Positions 1 to 9,148 are shown, counted from the first letter of the stretch. The stretch: DNA of 64,000 nucleotides from Dawidia cretensis (GCF_018598175.1 NZ_JAHESE010000019.1:1-64000), one strand, 5' to 3'. Program-made: numbers and translations. Notes: generated from the sequence alone by a model not told the origin.

Positions 1-393
1 AGCCAGGACCAGGTAACGTCGAAGAAGAAGGCCCTTGCTAACGCCCGCGCGGAACTGGCGGCCAGCATCCAGACAACGGTAAAAGCCGTCACCGACAACT
101 ATACCAACTCCCGCGAAATGAACAACAAAGAGGAGGTAGAAGAGCGCTTCGAACAGCTGAACCGCGAGATCGTAGACCAGAAGCTTACCGGTCTGAAGAC
201 CATCTGCGAAAAGTTGATGAAGTCCGAAGACGGAAGCTACAAAACCTATATCGCCATCGAGCTTTCTGCCGATGACCTGGTGGCTTCTTACAACGAAAAG
301 ATGTCGAAAGACGATCGTCTCAAAATCGACTACGATTATGAGAAGTTTAAAGAGACTTTCGAAAAGGAAATGGATAAAATGAGCAACAAGTAA
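1..393 (+). CDS. LPP20-like protein, C-terminal part (5' end outside window)
   Basis: The frame is open from the first base with no stop, so the true start lies upstream and 130 residues are visible. The segment is polar and helical: an Ala/Lys-rich stretch, a TVKAVTDNY region, then an acidic part ending in KEMDKMSNK. No membrane segment is seen. The pattern resembles the C-terminal half of LPP20-family lipoproteins common in Bacteroidota, but this is recollection of the family and not a search. An internal Met at position 118 should not be taken as the start, because the reading frame and the protein-like composition continue upstream of it. A strong terminator follows directly. Function is unknown. 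Confidence 0.6.
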   Translation, partial: SQDQVTSKKKALANARAELAASIQTTVKAVTDNYTNSREMNNKEEVEERFEQLNREIVDQKLTGLKTICEKLMKSEDGSYKTYIAIELSADDLVASYNEKMSKDDRLKIDYDYEKFKETFEKEMDKMSNK

Positions 394-415
394 TCTTGCT
401 GCCAGACCTGTTCTT

Positions 416-450
416 AAAAAAGCCACTGGCATATGCCGTGGCTTTTTTAT
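416..450 (+). terminator. Rho-independent terminator
   Basis: An inverted repeat AAAGCCAC (419-426) / GTGGCTTT (438-445) has an inner GGCAT/ATGCC extension and runs into a T-rich tract. It lies just after the stop of the LPP20-like gene. Confidence 0.85.
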
Positions 451-455
451 TTTTG
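448..455 (+). promoter_or_regulatory. Bacteroidota -7 box (TATTTTTG) before the J-domain gene
   Basis: TATTTTTG fits TAnnTTTG exactly but shares bases with the T-run of the preceding terminator and lies only 8 bases before the ATG at 464. No TTG is seen at the -33 distance. If used, the transcript would be almost leaderless. Confidence 0.35.
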
Positions 456-463
456 TATTCAGC

Positions 464-1264
464 ATGAAAGACTACTACGCTATACTCGGCATACGCTCTA
501 CTGCGCACGCGGCAGAGATCAAGCGTATATACCGGCGGTTAGTGGTGCAGTACCATCCCGATAAGAATCCCGATCCGCAGGCGCATGCCTACATGGCGGA
601 GATCAACGAGGCCTATGATGTGCTGGGCGATCCGGACAGTCGGGCTGCCTATGATCTGCGCCGTCAGCAAGGGTGGACAGAGCTTGTAGGTGGTGCGACC
701 GCGGCCGAGCAGGCACCGCCTGCGCCGCGGCACCGCGATCCAAAATATCGTCCCAGGCCGGCGCCGACCATGAGCGCGCGTCGTCAACGCGAGGAGCTGA
801 TCAAGCAGTGCGTGCCGTATATACGGTGGTTCAATTATGTGGGATTGATGGTGACCGTGTTATTCATGCTGGACTACATGTTACCCTATTCCGTGGTGGA
901 AAGCGAAGTTGACGCTTACTATTTCCAACGACCCGGTGGACGGGGTCGTAATCTGTCTGCGGTTCTGCACTTGTCGTTAATTAATGGCGATCATCTGAAA
1001 GTGTACGACTATGACGGGCCACGACCGGCCCAGGCACAGGTGCAGTATAGCCGTACCCTGGTGTATCGTACGGCGATGTCGCTATATTACCAGGGAACGG
1101 AGTTCAAGATGGGCTATGTCTATCGCGCGCTGGCGATGTTTCCTGGGGTGTTGTTTGTGATCTCGCTGTCGGCTGTTTTGTTTCGCCACAACCTGGAGTT
1201 TTTCTTTAATGCCAGTTTTGTCAACGCCGTGCTGCTGCTGATCACTTTATGGTTAATTTTGTAG
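464..1264 (+). CDS. J-domain (DnaJ-like) membrane protein
   Basis: Residues 1-65 form a J-domain with the invariant HPD at 31-33 (YHPDKNP), the motif that stimulates the ATPase of DnaK-type chaperones. A low-complexity Pro/Arg-rich linker follows (about 80-110). The C-terminal half has three hydrophobic segments (about 118-140, 222-240 and 247-266), so the protein is probably anchored in the inner membrane. There is no Gly/Phe region, zinc finger or client-binding domain, so this is not DnaJ itself but a specialised co-chaperone. The client is unknown. The stop is one base before the ATG of the SUI1/YciH gene, so the two are very probably co-transcribed and translationally coupled. Confidence 0.85.
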   Translation: MKDYYAILGIRSTAHAAEIKRIYRRLVVQYHPDKNPDPQAHAYMAEINEAYDVLGDPDSRAAYDLRRQQGWTELVGGATAAEQAPPAPRHRDPKYRPRPAPTMSARRQREELIKQCVPYIRWFNYVGLMVTVLFMLDYMLPYSVVESEVDAYYFQRPGGRGRNLSAVLHLSLINGDHLKVYDYDGPRPAQAQVQYSRTLVYRTAMSLYYQGTEFKMGYVYRALAMFPGVLFVISLSAVLFRHNLEFFFNASFVNAVLLLITLWLIL

Positions 1265-1265
1265 T

Positions 1266-1616
1266 ATGAGCAAAAAGAACAACGACTGGAAAAAACGTGA
1301 CGGAGTGGTGTACTCTACCAGCTCCGATTTTGAGTTCTCCTATCAGCAAAACGACGAAGCTCAAACGTTGCCGCCGCCGCAGCAGAGTCTGCGTGTGCAG
1401 CTTGACAAGAGCGGGCGCGCCGGCAAGCAGGTAACGCTGGTCACCGGGTTTATCGGGATGACTGCCGATCTCGAAACACTCACCAAGCTTATCAAATCCA
1501 AATGCGGTGTGGGTGGCTCGCAGAAAGACGGCGAGGTGCTCATTCAAGGCGACGTGCGCGACAAAGTTGTACAGATATTGCAAAAAGAAGGATACAAGGC
1601 AAAGCGTATTGGCTAA
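1266..1616 (+). CDS. SUI1/YciH-family translation factor
   Basis: The protein has 116 residues. The N-terminal 40 or so are polar and poorly conserved; the rest matches the SUI1/YciH (eIF1-like) fold: a basic KSGRAGKQVT strand, GFIG, then LETLTKLIKSKCGVGGS, and the end segment VVQILQKEGYKAKRIG. Archaeal and eukaryotic relatives proofread start-codon choice on the small ribosomal subunit; the bacterial role is less clear. It follows the J-domain gene with a one-base gap. Family assignment is firm, precise function inferred. Confidence 0.9.
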   Translation: MSKKNNDWKKRDGVVYSTSSDFEFSYQQNDEAQTLPPPQQSLRVQLDKSGRAGKQVTLVTGFIGMTADLETLTKLIKSKCGVGGSQKDGEVLIQGDVRDKVVQILQKEGYKAKRIG

Positions 1617-1724
1617 GGCGTTGCCTTCCAGCCAATTTATAGGCCTTTCCTGTAGGCTGCTTTTAGTGCAGCGGAAATCCTGATTATCTTTCCCCCCAGA
1701 ACTTAACCATTAACCTACGTTTTA

Positions 1725-3392
1725 ATGAAGACTCCTTTTGTCGCCGCGCGGCTGAGCCTGGCGCTGGTGTGGCTGCTCGTCGCAGGCCCGCTGCTGGCTC
1801 AGGAAGAACGCGAGCTTCTGCCTGTCACGGGCACCTACGCCATTACCTCTGTCACTATTATTCAAAGTCCGGGACGCTCTGTCGACAAAGGCACGGTGAT
1901 CGTGAAAGACGGATTGATAAAAGCCGTCGGCAAAAATATACCCGTGCCGCCCGAGGCCATTGTGCTGAAGGGCGATAGCCTGTATGTCTACGCCGGCTTT
2001 ATCGACGGCCTTTCGCACGTGGGTGTAAACAGACCCAACAACGAAAACCGCGACCGCGTGAAAGATCCCGGCAATCCGCCGCCCGACCGCGCGGGCATTG
2101 CGCCGCAAACCGATGTGCGCAATTTTCTAAACCCCACGGATAAGGGGGTAGAGGAACTGCGCGCAGTAGGATTTACCACGGCGCACGTCGTGCCGCACGG
2201 TGGTATGCTGCCCGGCACAGGCGCACTGGTGTGGCTGGGCGGTCGCTCCGCCGACGACATGGTGCTACAATCACAAACATCATTCTTCTCTACCCTGGCT
2301 ACGGCCGATCGCGTGTATCCCGTCACCGTCATTGGCGTGATCGCCAAGTGGCGTGAATTATATCATCAAGCCGCACAAGCCAAGGCTTATGCGACGACGT
2401 ACGCCGCTGCGCGTAACGGCTTGAAACCTGCGTCGACGGATCGGGTACTGGAAGCTTTTTACCCCGTGATCGATAGAAAGATGCCGGTGCTCTTTCAAGC
2501 CGAGAAGGCTCTCGACGTGCACCGCGTGTTAGACCTGCAGAAAGGTTTAGGTTTTCCGCTTGTGGTGGCCGAGGTAAAAGAAGGCTGGGACGTTGCCCCG
2601 AAGCTGAAGGCCGCAAGCGCCAAGGTATTCCTCAGTCTGCAGTTGCCCGAAGAAAAGAAGGAGGAAAAGAAAGATGAGCCGCTGAAGTCCATGACTGCGC
2701 AAGAGAAGGAAGCGCTGGACAAACGCAAGGCAGAGTTTGCCGCAAAATATACCGGGCAGGCCGCAGTCTTTCAAAAGGCCGGTGTGCCGTTTGGGTTTTC
2801 GGCATTGCAAGTAAAAGCAGGTGACATTCGCGGCAACTTGCGCAAGATGATCAAAGCCGGGCTTACGGAAGATCAGGCGCTGGCAGCCTTGACGACGACG
2901 CCCGCGCAGCTGCTGGGCGTATCCGATCTGCTGGGCTCTGTCGATGCAGGCAAGGTTGCCAACCTGGTGGTGACACGCAAGCCGTACTTTGACGAGAAGT
3001 CTGTCGTGCACTATGTATTTGTGAACGGTATACTGTATAAAATGGACCTTGGCGCCGCCAAGAAGGAAGCAGCGAAAGTAGCACTCGAGGGCGAGTGGAC
3101 GGTAACGTCTGAAACACCACAAGGCAAGAGTGAAGCGTTGCTCACTATTAAGAAAGAAGGAACACAGCTCGCGGGTACCGTGTCTGCTGATTTCCTGCCG
3201 CAGCCGGTTACACTCGATACGATTACGTTTGAAGGCAACGTGTTGAAGTTCTCGTTTGTTATGAACCAGGACGGGCGCAGCATCAAAGTGGAAGTAGAGG
3301 CAAAGGTAGAAGGCTCGACGTTCAAAGGCGAGGCAACACTCGACGGTGGCGACAAGCTGCCGGTACAAGGACAACAGAAACCCAAGCCTTAA
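1725..3392 (+). CDS. Amidohydrolase-family protein with degenerate metal site (first of three)
   Basis: The 555-residue protein starts with a Sec signal peptide (residues 1-25, ending LLAQ), so it is exported. The body follows the metal-dependent amidohydrolase/imidazolonepropionase fold: a beta-sandwich start (TVIVKDGLIKAVGKNI), GFIDG, then the TIM barrel and a closing sandwich (GSVDAGKVANLVV). The usual DxHxH metal motif reads DGLSH, so the first His is Leu. Later barrel His and Asp ligands present in the middle paralogue are not seen here. An extra C-terminal beta-rich domain of about 100 residues (from about 455, EGEWTV) is absent from the two downstream paralogues. It is the first gene of a three-gene operon. 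It may be an inactive partner subunit or bind metal differently. Confidence 0.85.
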   Translation: MKTPFVAARLSLALVWLLVAGPLLAQEERELLPVTGTYAITSVTIIQSPGRSVDKGTVIVKDGLIKAVGKNIPVPPEAIVLKGDSLYVYAGFIDGLSHVGVNRPNNENRDRVKDPGNPPPDRAGIAPQTDVRNFLNPTDKGVEELRAVGFTTAHVVPHGGMLPGTGALVWLGGRSADDMVLQSQTSFFSTLATADRVYPVTVIGVIAKWRELYHQAAQAKAYATTYAAARNGLKPASTDRVLEAFYPVIDRKMPVLFQAEKALDVHRVLDLQKGLGFPLVVAEVKEGWDVAPKLKAASAKVFLSLQLPEEKKEEKKDEPLKSMTAQEKEALDKRKAEFAAKYTGQAAVFQKAGVPFGFSALQVKAGDIRGNLRKMIKAGLTEDQALAALTTTPAQLLGVSDLLGSVDAGKVANLVVTRKPYFDEKSVVHYVFVNGILYKMDLGAAKKEAAKVALEGEWTVTSETPQGKSEALLTIKKEGTQLAGTVSADFLPQPVTLDTITFEGNVLKFSFVMNQDGRSIKVEVEAKVEGSTFKGEATLDGGDKLPVQGQQKPKP

Positions 3393-3405
3393 ACACCTGA
3401 ACAAC

Positions 3406-4773
3406 ATGAAAAGAACTATATATCATACTTTGTTGGCACTGTTGGCGGCGCTACCGGCGCTGGGCCAGCAGACCGGCAACATGCTGATCCGCAATGCCAC
3501 GGTGCTGACGATTACCCAAGGCACCCAGGTCAACACCGACGTATTGATCAAAGGCGGAAAGATCGCGCAGGTAGGGAAGAATCTCACAGCACCCACCGGC
3601 TATACAGTGCAAGATGCTACCGGCATGTTTGTGATGCCCGGCATTATCGATGCGCACTCACACCAGGGTATCGACGCCATCAACGAATGGACTGCGCCCG
3701 TCACGGCGGAGGTAGCGGTAGGCGATGCCATCAATCCCTTTGACGTATCGTTATACCGCGCGCTGGCCGGCGGCGTGACCACCATTCATGCCATGCACGG
3801 TTCGGCCAACGCCATTGGTGGTCAGTGCCAAACGCTCAAGCTGCGCTACGGCGTCCTGGAACCGGAGGCACTGCGTATGCAGGGCGCACCGCGCACCATT
3901 AAGTTCGCCCTGGGCGAGAACCCCACGCGGGTACACGGCGGTGGTAACAACATCGTACCCCGCACACGGATGGGCGTGGAGTTTGTCATGCGTGAGGCAT
4001 TCGCCAAAGCAAAGGCTTATGCTGCCGCCGTGGACACTTATACGAAAGCCAGGGCACAAAAAGGTTTTCGCGGCGCACCGCCGGAGTATAACTACCGCCT
4101 CGAAACACTGGCGGAGATCCTAAAAGGCAATATTATCATTCACTGCCACAGCTACCGCGCCGACGAGATCTATATGATGTTGCAGGTGTGCAAGGATTTC
4201 GGCATTAAGAAGATTGTATTTCAGCATGTGAACGAAGGCTTTAAAGTAGCACCCGAGCTGGCCGCCTATGGCGCGATGGCCTCGGTGTTTGCCGACTGGT
4301 GGGCATACAAGTTCGAGGTATACTACTCGACGGCCTACAATGCCGCCATCCTCACGCGTAACGGCGTCACGACCTCCATCAACTCCGACGATCCCGAGCT
4401 GATGCGCCACCTGTACCACGAAGCCGGCAAGACGCAGAAGTATGGCGCGTTGAGCGACGACGAAGCGCTCGCGCTCATTACGCTCAACCCCGCCAAACAG
4501 TTGGGCATCGACCAGCGTGTGGGCTCGATCGAAGTAGGGAAGGATGCCGACCTGGTGATCTTCCAGAACCACCCGCTGTCGGTATACGGTGTGCCGCAGG
4601 TAACGATCGTCGATGGCGTGGTGCGGTTTGACCGCACGAAGGATGCCGACGACATGCGCCTGGCCGTCGACCCCAACGAGCCGGTGGAAGCAGTGGAGCT
4701 GGAACAACGCGACCACGACAGCTGTCTGGAAGGCCTCGACGGTGCATTTGATACTATTTTCGGACTTAACTAA
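3406..4773 (+). CDS. Amidohydrolase with intact metal site (second of three)
   Basis: The start is set at the ATG at 3406, which gives a clean signal peptide (MKRTIYHTLLALLAALPALG, cut before QQTG); the frame is open further upstream, but only into the preceding gene. The 455-residue protein has all expected metal-dependent amidohydrolase ligands: DAHSH (about 81-85), HCHS (about 246-249), FQH (about 274) and the catalytic Asp in NSDDPE (about 328). It should hydrolyse a cyclic amide or dipeptide-like substrate in the periplasm; the substrate cannot be read from the sequence. It lies 13 bases after the first paralogue, and its stop overlaps the start of the third (TAATG). Confidence 0.92.
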   Translation: MKRTIYHTLLALLAALPALGQQTGNMLIRNATVLTITQGTQVNTDVLIKGGKIAQVGKNLTAPTGYTVQDATGMFVMPGIIDAHSHQGIDAINEWTAPVTAEVAVGDAINPFDVSLYRALAGGVTTIHAMHGSANAIGGQCQTLKLRYGVLEPEALRMQGAPRTIKFALGENPTRVHGGGNNIVPRTRMGVEFVMREAFAKAKAYAAAVDTYTKARAQKGFRGAPPEYNYRLETLAEILKGNIIIHCHSYRADEIYMMLQVCKDFGIKKIVFQHVNEGFKVAPELAAYGAMASVFADWWAYKFEVYYSTAYNAAILTRNGVTTSINSDDPELMRHLYHEAGKTQKYGALSDDEALALITLNPAKQLGIDQRVGSIEVGKDADLVIFQNHPLSVYGVPQVTIVDGVVRFDRTKDADDMRLAVDPNEPVEAVELEQRDHDSCLEGLDGAFDTIFGLN

Positions 4774-6098
4774 TGTCCCCGGTCATGAAGAAACTCACTA
4801 CCTTTTTATATGCCAGCGCAACGGTAGCCTTGGCGCTTGCCGTCCAACCGCTTGCCGCCCAAAGCCAGAAAAGCACACACGCTACGTACGCATTGACGCA
4901 CGCCTCCATCGAGACGGTGACGAAGGGCGTCATCCAGGATGGGACCGTGGTCATCAGCAATGGTAAGATCACCGCGGTCGGCACGTCGGTAACGGTACCT
5001 GCCGGCGCCGAAGTAATCGACTGCCGCGGACGTTGGATCTACCCCGGCATGATCGACGCCAACACCAAGCTGGGCCTGAGCGAAGTTGCCTCCGACCCGC
5101 GCACGCGCGACTTCAACGAAGTGGGTGACATCGTTCCGCAAATGCGGGCGTTGACAGCGGTCAACCCGAACTCTGTGCTGATACCGGTGACCCGCGTCAG
5201 TGGCGTCACCACCGTCATTGCCACACCGGAAGGAGACCTGATGCCCGGTACGGCCGCGCTCATCAATCTGCACGGCTATACGCCCGACCAGATGTTTGCC
5301 GGGTTTGAAGGTGTTGTGATCATATGGCCACATTCCGGACGTCGCGGCGGTTTTGATAAACGCACCGACGAGGAGATCAAGCGCGAGTACGACAAGCGTA
5401 TTAACAAACTGAGCGAAGCCTGGCAAAAAGCCGGGGAATATCACAAGATCGACTCGGCGCTGCAATCAAAGGGTGTGAACTACTATCCTGAGATGCAGGC
5501 ATTGTTGCCGGTGGTACGCGGCGAGCGTCCGTTTATCATCCAGGTGGATGTTGCGAAAGATATTTTGAATGCTCTTACGTGGGTGCGCGAGAAGAAGGTG
5601 AAAAAAGTAATTCTGTCGGGCGTGAGCGAAGGCTGGCGTGTCGCGGCCGAGATTGCCAAAGCCAATATACCGGTCATTGCCGGCCCGGTGCTGGCGGTAC
5701 CGACACGCGATTACGACCGGTACGATAAGGCTTATGCGAATCCCGGTCTCTTGCACAAAGCCGGTGTGAAAGTGGCCCTCGGTACGACCGACGATAGAGG
5801 CAATGTGCGAAACCTGCCGTACCACGCCGGCTATGCGGCGGCGTACGGCCTGGGACGCGAACAGGCATTGAAGGCAGTCACGATCGTGCCGGCAGAGATC
5901 TTTGGCGTGGCAGACAAGCTGGGCTCGATCGAAGTGGGCAAGAATGCTACGTTGTTGATCAGCGACGGCGATCCGTTCGAAACGAAGACGACCATTCACC
6001 AGGTGTTTATCGACGGCTGGAAGATTCCGATGAAGAGCCGGCAGACCGAGCTGTACGATGAGTTTCTGCAGCGCACGCCCGGTGTGACGAAACAATAG
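4773..6098 (+). CDS. Amidohydrolase-family protein lacking metal ligands (third of three)
   Basis: The first possible start is the ATG at 4773, overlapping the previous stop; the in-frame ATG at 4785 gives a more typical signal peptide (MKKLTTFLYASATVALAL, cut after LAAQ). Overall fold follows the amidohydrolase family, with IYPGMID and the closing GSIEVGKNATLLI. The metal motif DxHxH is DANTK, so both His are gone. The barrel positions read FIIQVD and ILSGVSEG where the middle gene has HCHS and FQH. A TTDD motif remains near the last Asp position. It is probably not a classical hydrolase and may assemble with the middle protein. Confidence 0.85.
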   Translation: MSPVMKKLTTFLYASATVALALAVQPLAAQSQKSTHATYALTHASIETVTKGVIQDGTVVISNGKITAVGTSVTVPAGAEVIDCRGRWIYPGMIDANTKLGLSEVASDPRTRDFNEVGDIVPQMRALTAVNPNSVLIPVTRVSGVTTVIATPEGDLMPGTAALINLHGYTPDQMFAGFEGVVIIWPHSGRRGGFDKRTDEEIKREYDKRINKLSEAWQKAGEYHKIDSALQSKGVNYYPEMQALLPVVRGERPFIIQVDVAKDILNALTWVREKKVKKVILSGVSEGWRVAAEIAKANIPVIAGPVLAVPTRDYDRYDKAYANPGLLHKAGVKVALGTTDDRGNVRNLPYHAGYAAAYGLGREQALKAVTIVPAEIFGVADKLGSIEVGKNATLLISDGDPFETKTTIHQVFIDGWKIPMKSRQTELYDEFLQRTPGVTKQ

Positions 6099-6104
6099 GA
6101 CGGG

Positions 6105-7118
6105 CTAGAACCACTTTTTATAGCGGAAGAAGCTGAGCATGACAATAACCAGCGTCGCCATGACGCCCCACACGCCGTAGTAGCCCCAGTGCCAGCTGAG
6201 CTCGGGCATGTGATGGAAGTTCATGCCGTATACGCCTACGATAAAGGTTAGCGGCATGAAGATCGTGGAGATGACCGTTAACACACGCATGACTTCGTTC
6301 ATGCGTGTGTTCATGGCGTTGATGTGGGCGTCCATCAGGCCCGCCGTCAAGTCACGATAGGTATCGACGGAGTCGATGAGGTGTACTACGTGATCGTATA
6401 CGTCTGAATAGAATCGCAGATTTTCCTCGTGTACAAATTCTGATTCATCTTTTATGACCTTGCCAAGCGCATCCCGTAGCGGGTATAAGGCTTTACGCAG
6501 AAAGATCAATTCCTTTTTTAGTTTCTGGATGCGGTGAAAGGTCTGGTTGGTGGAACTTTCATAGACCGTTTCTTCGATGTCTTCTACCAGGTCGCCTACT
6601 TTGTCCAGGACGTTGTAATAATTCTCGACAATGATATCGATGAGCCGGTATAACAGGTAATCGGCCTGGCGCTTGCGCACACGGCCCAGGTCCAGGCGAA
6701 TGCGTTCGCGGAAGCCGTCAAAAAGATCGCCTTCCTTTTCTTGAAAGGATACCAGGAAGTTTTTGCCCAGCACAAAGCTGATCTGTTCGTAATATATACC
6801 GGTGCCGTCGATGCGGTGCAGCATCTTCATGGTAAAGAACAGATAGTCGTCAAATTCTTCGGCTTTGGGGCGCTGATCGCTCAGTACGTCGTCGATCAGC
6901 AGCGAGTGCAGGCAGAAGTGGCTTTGGATCTTTTCTATAACGTCCTGGTTGTTGAGGCCGTCGACGTTGATCCAGTTGACGCGCTCGGGCTTGAGCTGCT
7001 GCAAAAGCTCGTTGACGGGCATGCAGTCGATCTTGTCATGGCTCTCCCGGTTATAGGAGATGAGCTCGAGAATTTCCCGGCCATCGGCGTGGGTAGCAGC
7101 AGCGGGTGTTATGGTCAT
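6105..7118 (-). CDS. corA: CorA-family magnesium/cobalt transporter
   Basis: The 337-residue protein has the CorA layout: a long acidic/helical cytoplasmic funnel, a long stalk helix, and two closely spaced C-terminal membrane helices. The signature YGMNF (GMN at about 298-300) sits at the end of the first membrane helix (VISTIFMPLTFIVGVYGMNF), and a basic tail (YKKW) ends the protein. The GMN loop is the selectivity entry of the pentameric Mg2+ channel in the inner membrane. The ATG overlaps the stop of the mscS-like gene (ATGA), so the two form an operon read leftwards. No riboswitch was seen upstream, as the upstream DNA is coding. Confidence 0.93.
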   Translation of the reverse strand: MTITPAAATHADGREILELISYNRESHDKIDCMPVNELLQQLKPERVNWINVDGLNNQDVIEKIQSHFCLHSLLIDDVLSDQRPKAEEFDDYLFFTMKMLHRIDGTGIYYEQISFVLGKNFLVSFQEKEGDLFDGFRERIRLDLGRVRKRQADYLLYRLIDIIVENYYNVLDKVGDLVEDIEETVYESSTNQTFHRIQKLKKELIFLRKALYPLRDALGKVIKDESEFVHEENLRFYSDVYDHVVHLIDSVDTYRDLTAGLMDAHINAMNTRMNEVMRVLTVISTIFMPLTFIVGVYGMNFHHMPELSWHWGYYGVWGVMATLVIVMLSFFRYKKWF

Positions 7119-7969
7119 GCGTCTGGTGTCTGGTGTTTAAGATAAACCGTTTGCTGCGGCCGTGCAAGTGACAGGCCCGCTTCGTCAAACCGGAGCTTGA
7201 TGCTGCGCAGCAGATCACATTTCATGGCAAAACCCGTAGCCGGGTCTTTGGCCCAGGCGCCGGCCCGCAGCTGGAGCGCCGTTTCCGAAATGTTGACAAG
7301 CCGCACGCGTACCTGGGGTACGCCGCTTTCAATCTCTTCGGCGGTGCGGTTGTCCAGGCAGTCGGGATGTTTCATCGCCTCCTCCTGCATAATGCGCAGG
7401 GCCTGGTCTATGTTGGAGTCAAAGGACAAGCCGAGCTCGATAAACATACACAGGACCTCTTTCTCCAGGGTGGAGTTAATGATGGTCTCGTTGTTGATGA
7501 CGCTGTTGGGAATGACGATGCGGCGGTTCTCAAAGTCTTTGATCACGGTATGGCGCAGGGTGATGTCTTCTACGTCGCCCGAATAGAGCTGCCCAACCTT
7601 CACGCGGTCGCCGACGCTGAAGGGGCGGAAAATAACAATGAAGATGCCGCTGATGATATTGGAGAAGGCCGACTGCGAAGCGAAACCGACAATGGCGGCC
7701 AGCACACCGGCACCCGCGAAGAGCGCGGCACCATAGCTTTTCAGGGTGGGGATGGAGTTGAACAGTACAATCAGCGCGATGATATACACAATGAACTCGA
7801 CCGCGTTTTTCAGGAAATTATACTTGGTGGGATCCACCTTCAGCTTGGTAGAGGCACCCCGGATCATACGACCCATGATAAACCGCAGCGAGCGGGCCAC
7901 GACCACCGCGATGGTCATGACAATGGCTGAAAAGAGTATATAGCCCCAAAATCCTGGTAGAAAATCCAT
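7115..7969 (-). CDS. MscS-family mechanosensitive channel
   Basis: The 284-residue protein is the short MscS type: N-terminal membrane helices (about 10-30 and 52-75), the pore-lining Gly/Ala-rich helix (about 80-105), then the beta-domain motif IFRPFSVGDRVKVG and DITLRHTVI, and an alpha/beta C-terminal cage. Such channels open under membrane tension and release solutes on osmotic downshock. It is the first gene of the operon with corA, overlapping it by four bases. The 113 bases upstream separate it from the divergent polyprenyl synthase gene. No perfect TAnnTTTG box was found on this strand. Confidence 0.93.
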   Translation of the reverse strand: MDFLPGFWGYILFSAIVMTIAVVVARSLRFIMGRMIRGASTKLKVDPTKYNFLKNAVEFIVYIIALIVLFNSIPTLKSYGAALFAGAGVLAAIVGFASQSAFSNIISGIFIVIFRPFSVGDRVKVGQLYSGDVEDITLRHTVIKDFENRRIVIPNSVINNETIINSTLEKEVLCMFIELGLSFDSNIDQALRIMQEEAMKHPDCLDNRTAEEIESGVPQVRVRLVNISETALQLRAGAWAKDPATGFAMKCDLLRSIKLRFDEAGLSLARPQQTVYLKHQTPDA

Positions 7970-8082
7970 GGCCCGAAATACGGCAGTACCTGCACAATAG
8001 TCAATAGCTTTTGCTTGGGAACTGTATTAAATCGACCCGGGGGTATTAGAGAATAGAGCCTTATTTCCGTATTATTGCGGCC

Positions 8083-9057
8083 ATGTCTTTGAAGTTGGAC
8101 GATATCAAAGCCCCGATTGAACGGGAAATGGAGGAGTTCGAGCAGAAATTCCGGGCCTTGATGAAGACCCGCGTTATGCTGCTGGACAAGATCATGAGCT
8201 ACATCGTCAAGCGCAAGGGTAAACAGATGCGGCCGATGTTTGTCTTCCTGAGCGCGGGCACCTGCGGACGCATCGACGAGTCTACCCATCGCGGCGCGGC
8301 ACTCATCGAGTTGCTGCACACGGCTACGCTGGTGCACGACGACGTTGTAGACGAGGCCAATTACCGCCGGGGTTTCTTCTCGGTAAACGCGCTGTGGAAG
8401 AATAAGATAGCCGTACTGGTAGGCGACTTTTTACTTTCGCGGGGGCTGCATCTTTCCATCGAAAACCGCGACTTCGACATGCTGGGCATCGTCAACAACG
8501 CCGTACGCGACATGAGCGAAGGCGAGCTGTTGCAGATGGAAAAGGCCCGCCGCCTCGATATTACCGAAGAAGTGTATTACGAGATCATCCGGCAGAAAAC
8601 GGCCTCGCTGATTGCTTCATGTTGTTCTGTAGGCGCCAGCTCATCGGGCGTCAGTGCCGAGACCGTTGGCCTCATGCGCCAGTTTGGTGAAAAGATCGGT
8701 ATGGCCTTTCAGATCAAAGACGACCTCTTCGACTATGGCGAAGACGAGATCGGCAAACCGGTAGGCATCGACATCAAGGAAAAGAAAATGACGCTGCCAC
8801 TGATCCATGCCTTGTCAAAGGCTGGTTGGCTGGAAAAGCGTCGCATTATTCGCATTGTCAAAAACGAAGGCAGCAAGCCGGCGAAGGTGCGCGAAGTAAT
8901 CGAGTTTGTGAAAAAGTCAGGGGGCATTCAATATGCCACGACGGCGATGAACAAGTTCCACCAGGATGCACTTGTACTGTTAGCGAATTTCCCCGAGTCG
9001 AACTATAAGCGTTCGCTGATCCAACTGGTGCAGTATACTATTGATCGCAATAATTAA
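8083..9057 (+). CDS. Polyprenyl (octaprenyl-type) diphosphate synthase
   Basis: The 324-residue protein has both Asp-rich motifs of trans-prenyltransferases: LVHDDVVDE (DDxxD at 86-90) and the second motif QIKDDLFDYGED (about 213-217). RPMF near residue 50 and GKPVGIDIKEKKMTLPL after the second motif also match. It condenses isopentenyl diphosphate onto an allylic primer to make a long-chain tail, in this phylum most probably for menaquinone. The chain length (C35/C40) cannot be fixed from sequence alone. It is monocistronic here and divergent from the mscS-like gene. Confidence 0.92.
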   Translation: MSLKLDDIKAPIEREMEEFEQKFRALMKTRVMLLDKIMSYIVKRKGKQMRPMFVFLSAGTCGRIDESTHRGAALIELLHTATLVHDDVVDEANYRRGFFSVNALWKNKIAVLVGDFLLSRGLHLSIENRDFDMLGIVNNAVRDMSEGELLQMEKARRLDITEEVYYEIIRQKTASLIASCCSVGASSSGVSAETVGLMRQFGEKIGMAFQIKDDLFDYGEDEIGKPVGIDIKEKKMTLPLIHALSKAGWLEKRRIIRIVKNEGSKPAKVREVIEFVKKSGGIQYATTAMNKFHQDALVLLANFPESNYKRSLIQLVQYTIDRNN

Positions 9058-9148
9058 TTGAAAGGTATAGATAGAATTACAGCTCTAAACTATACTAAGC
9101 TAAAAGACGTCTGTCTTGTGTTATCCAAAGTACAAAATTGCCTCCTAT

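Noticed and set aside
3346-3405. Upstream extension of the second amidohydrolase into the first gene
   Set aside because: The ATG at 3406 starts a clean signal peptide, whereas the extension overlaps the end of the previous gene and is polar.
2547-3407. A 286-codon open frame on the minus strand opposite the first amidohydrolase gene
   Set aside because: It lies fully antisense to a gene with a clear protein family, has Cys/His/Arg-rich composition of a shadow frame and no recognisable motif.
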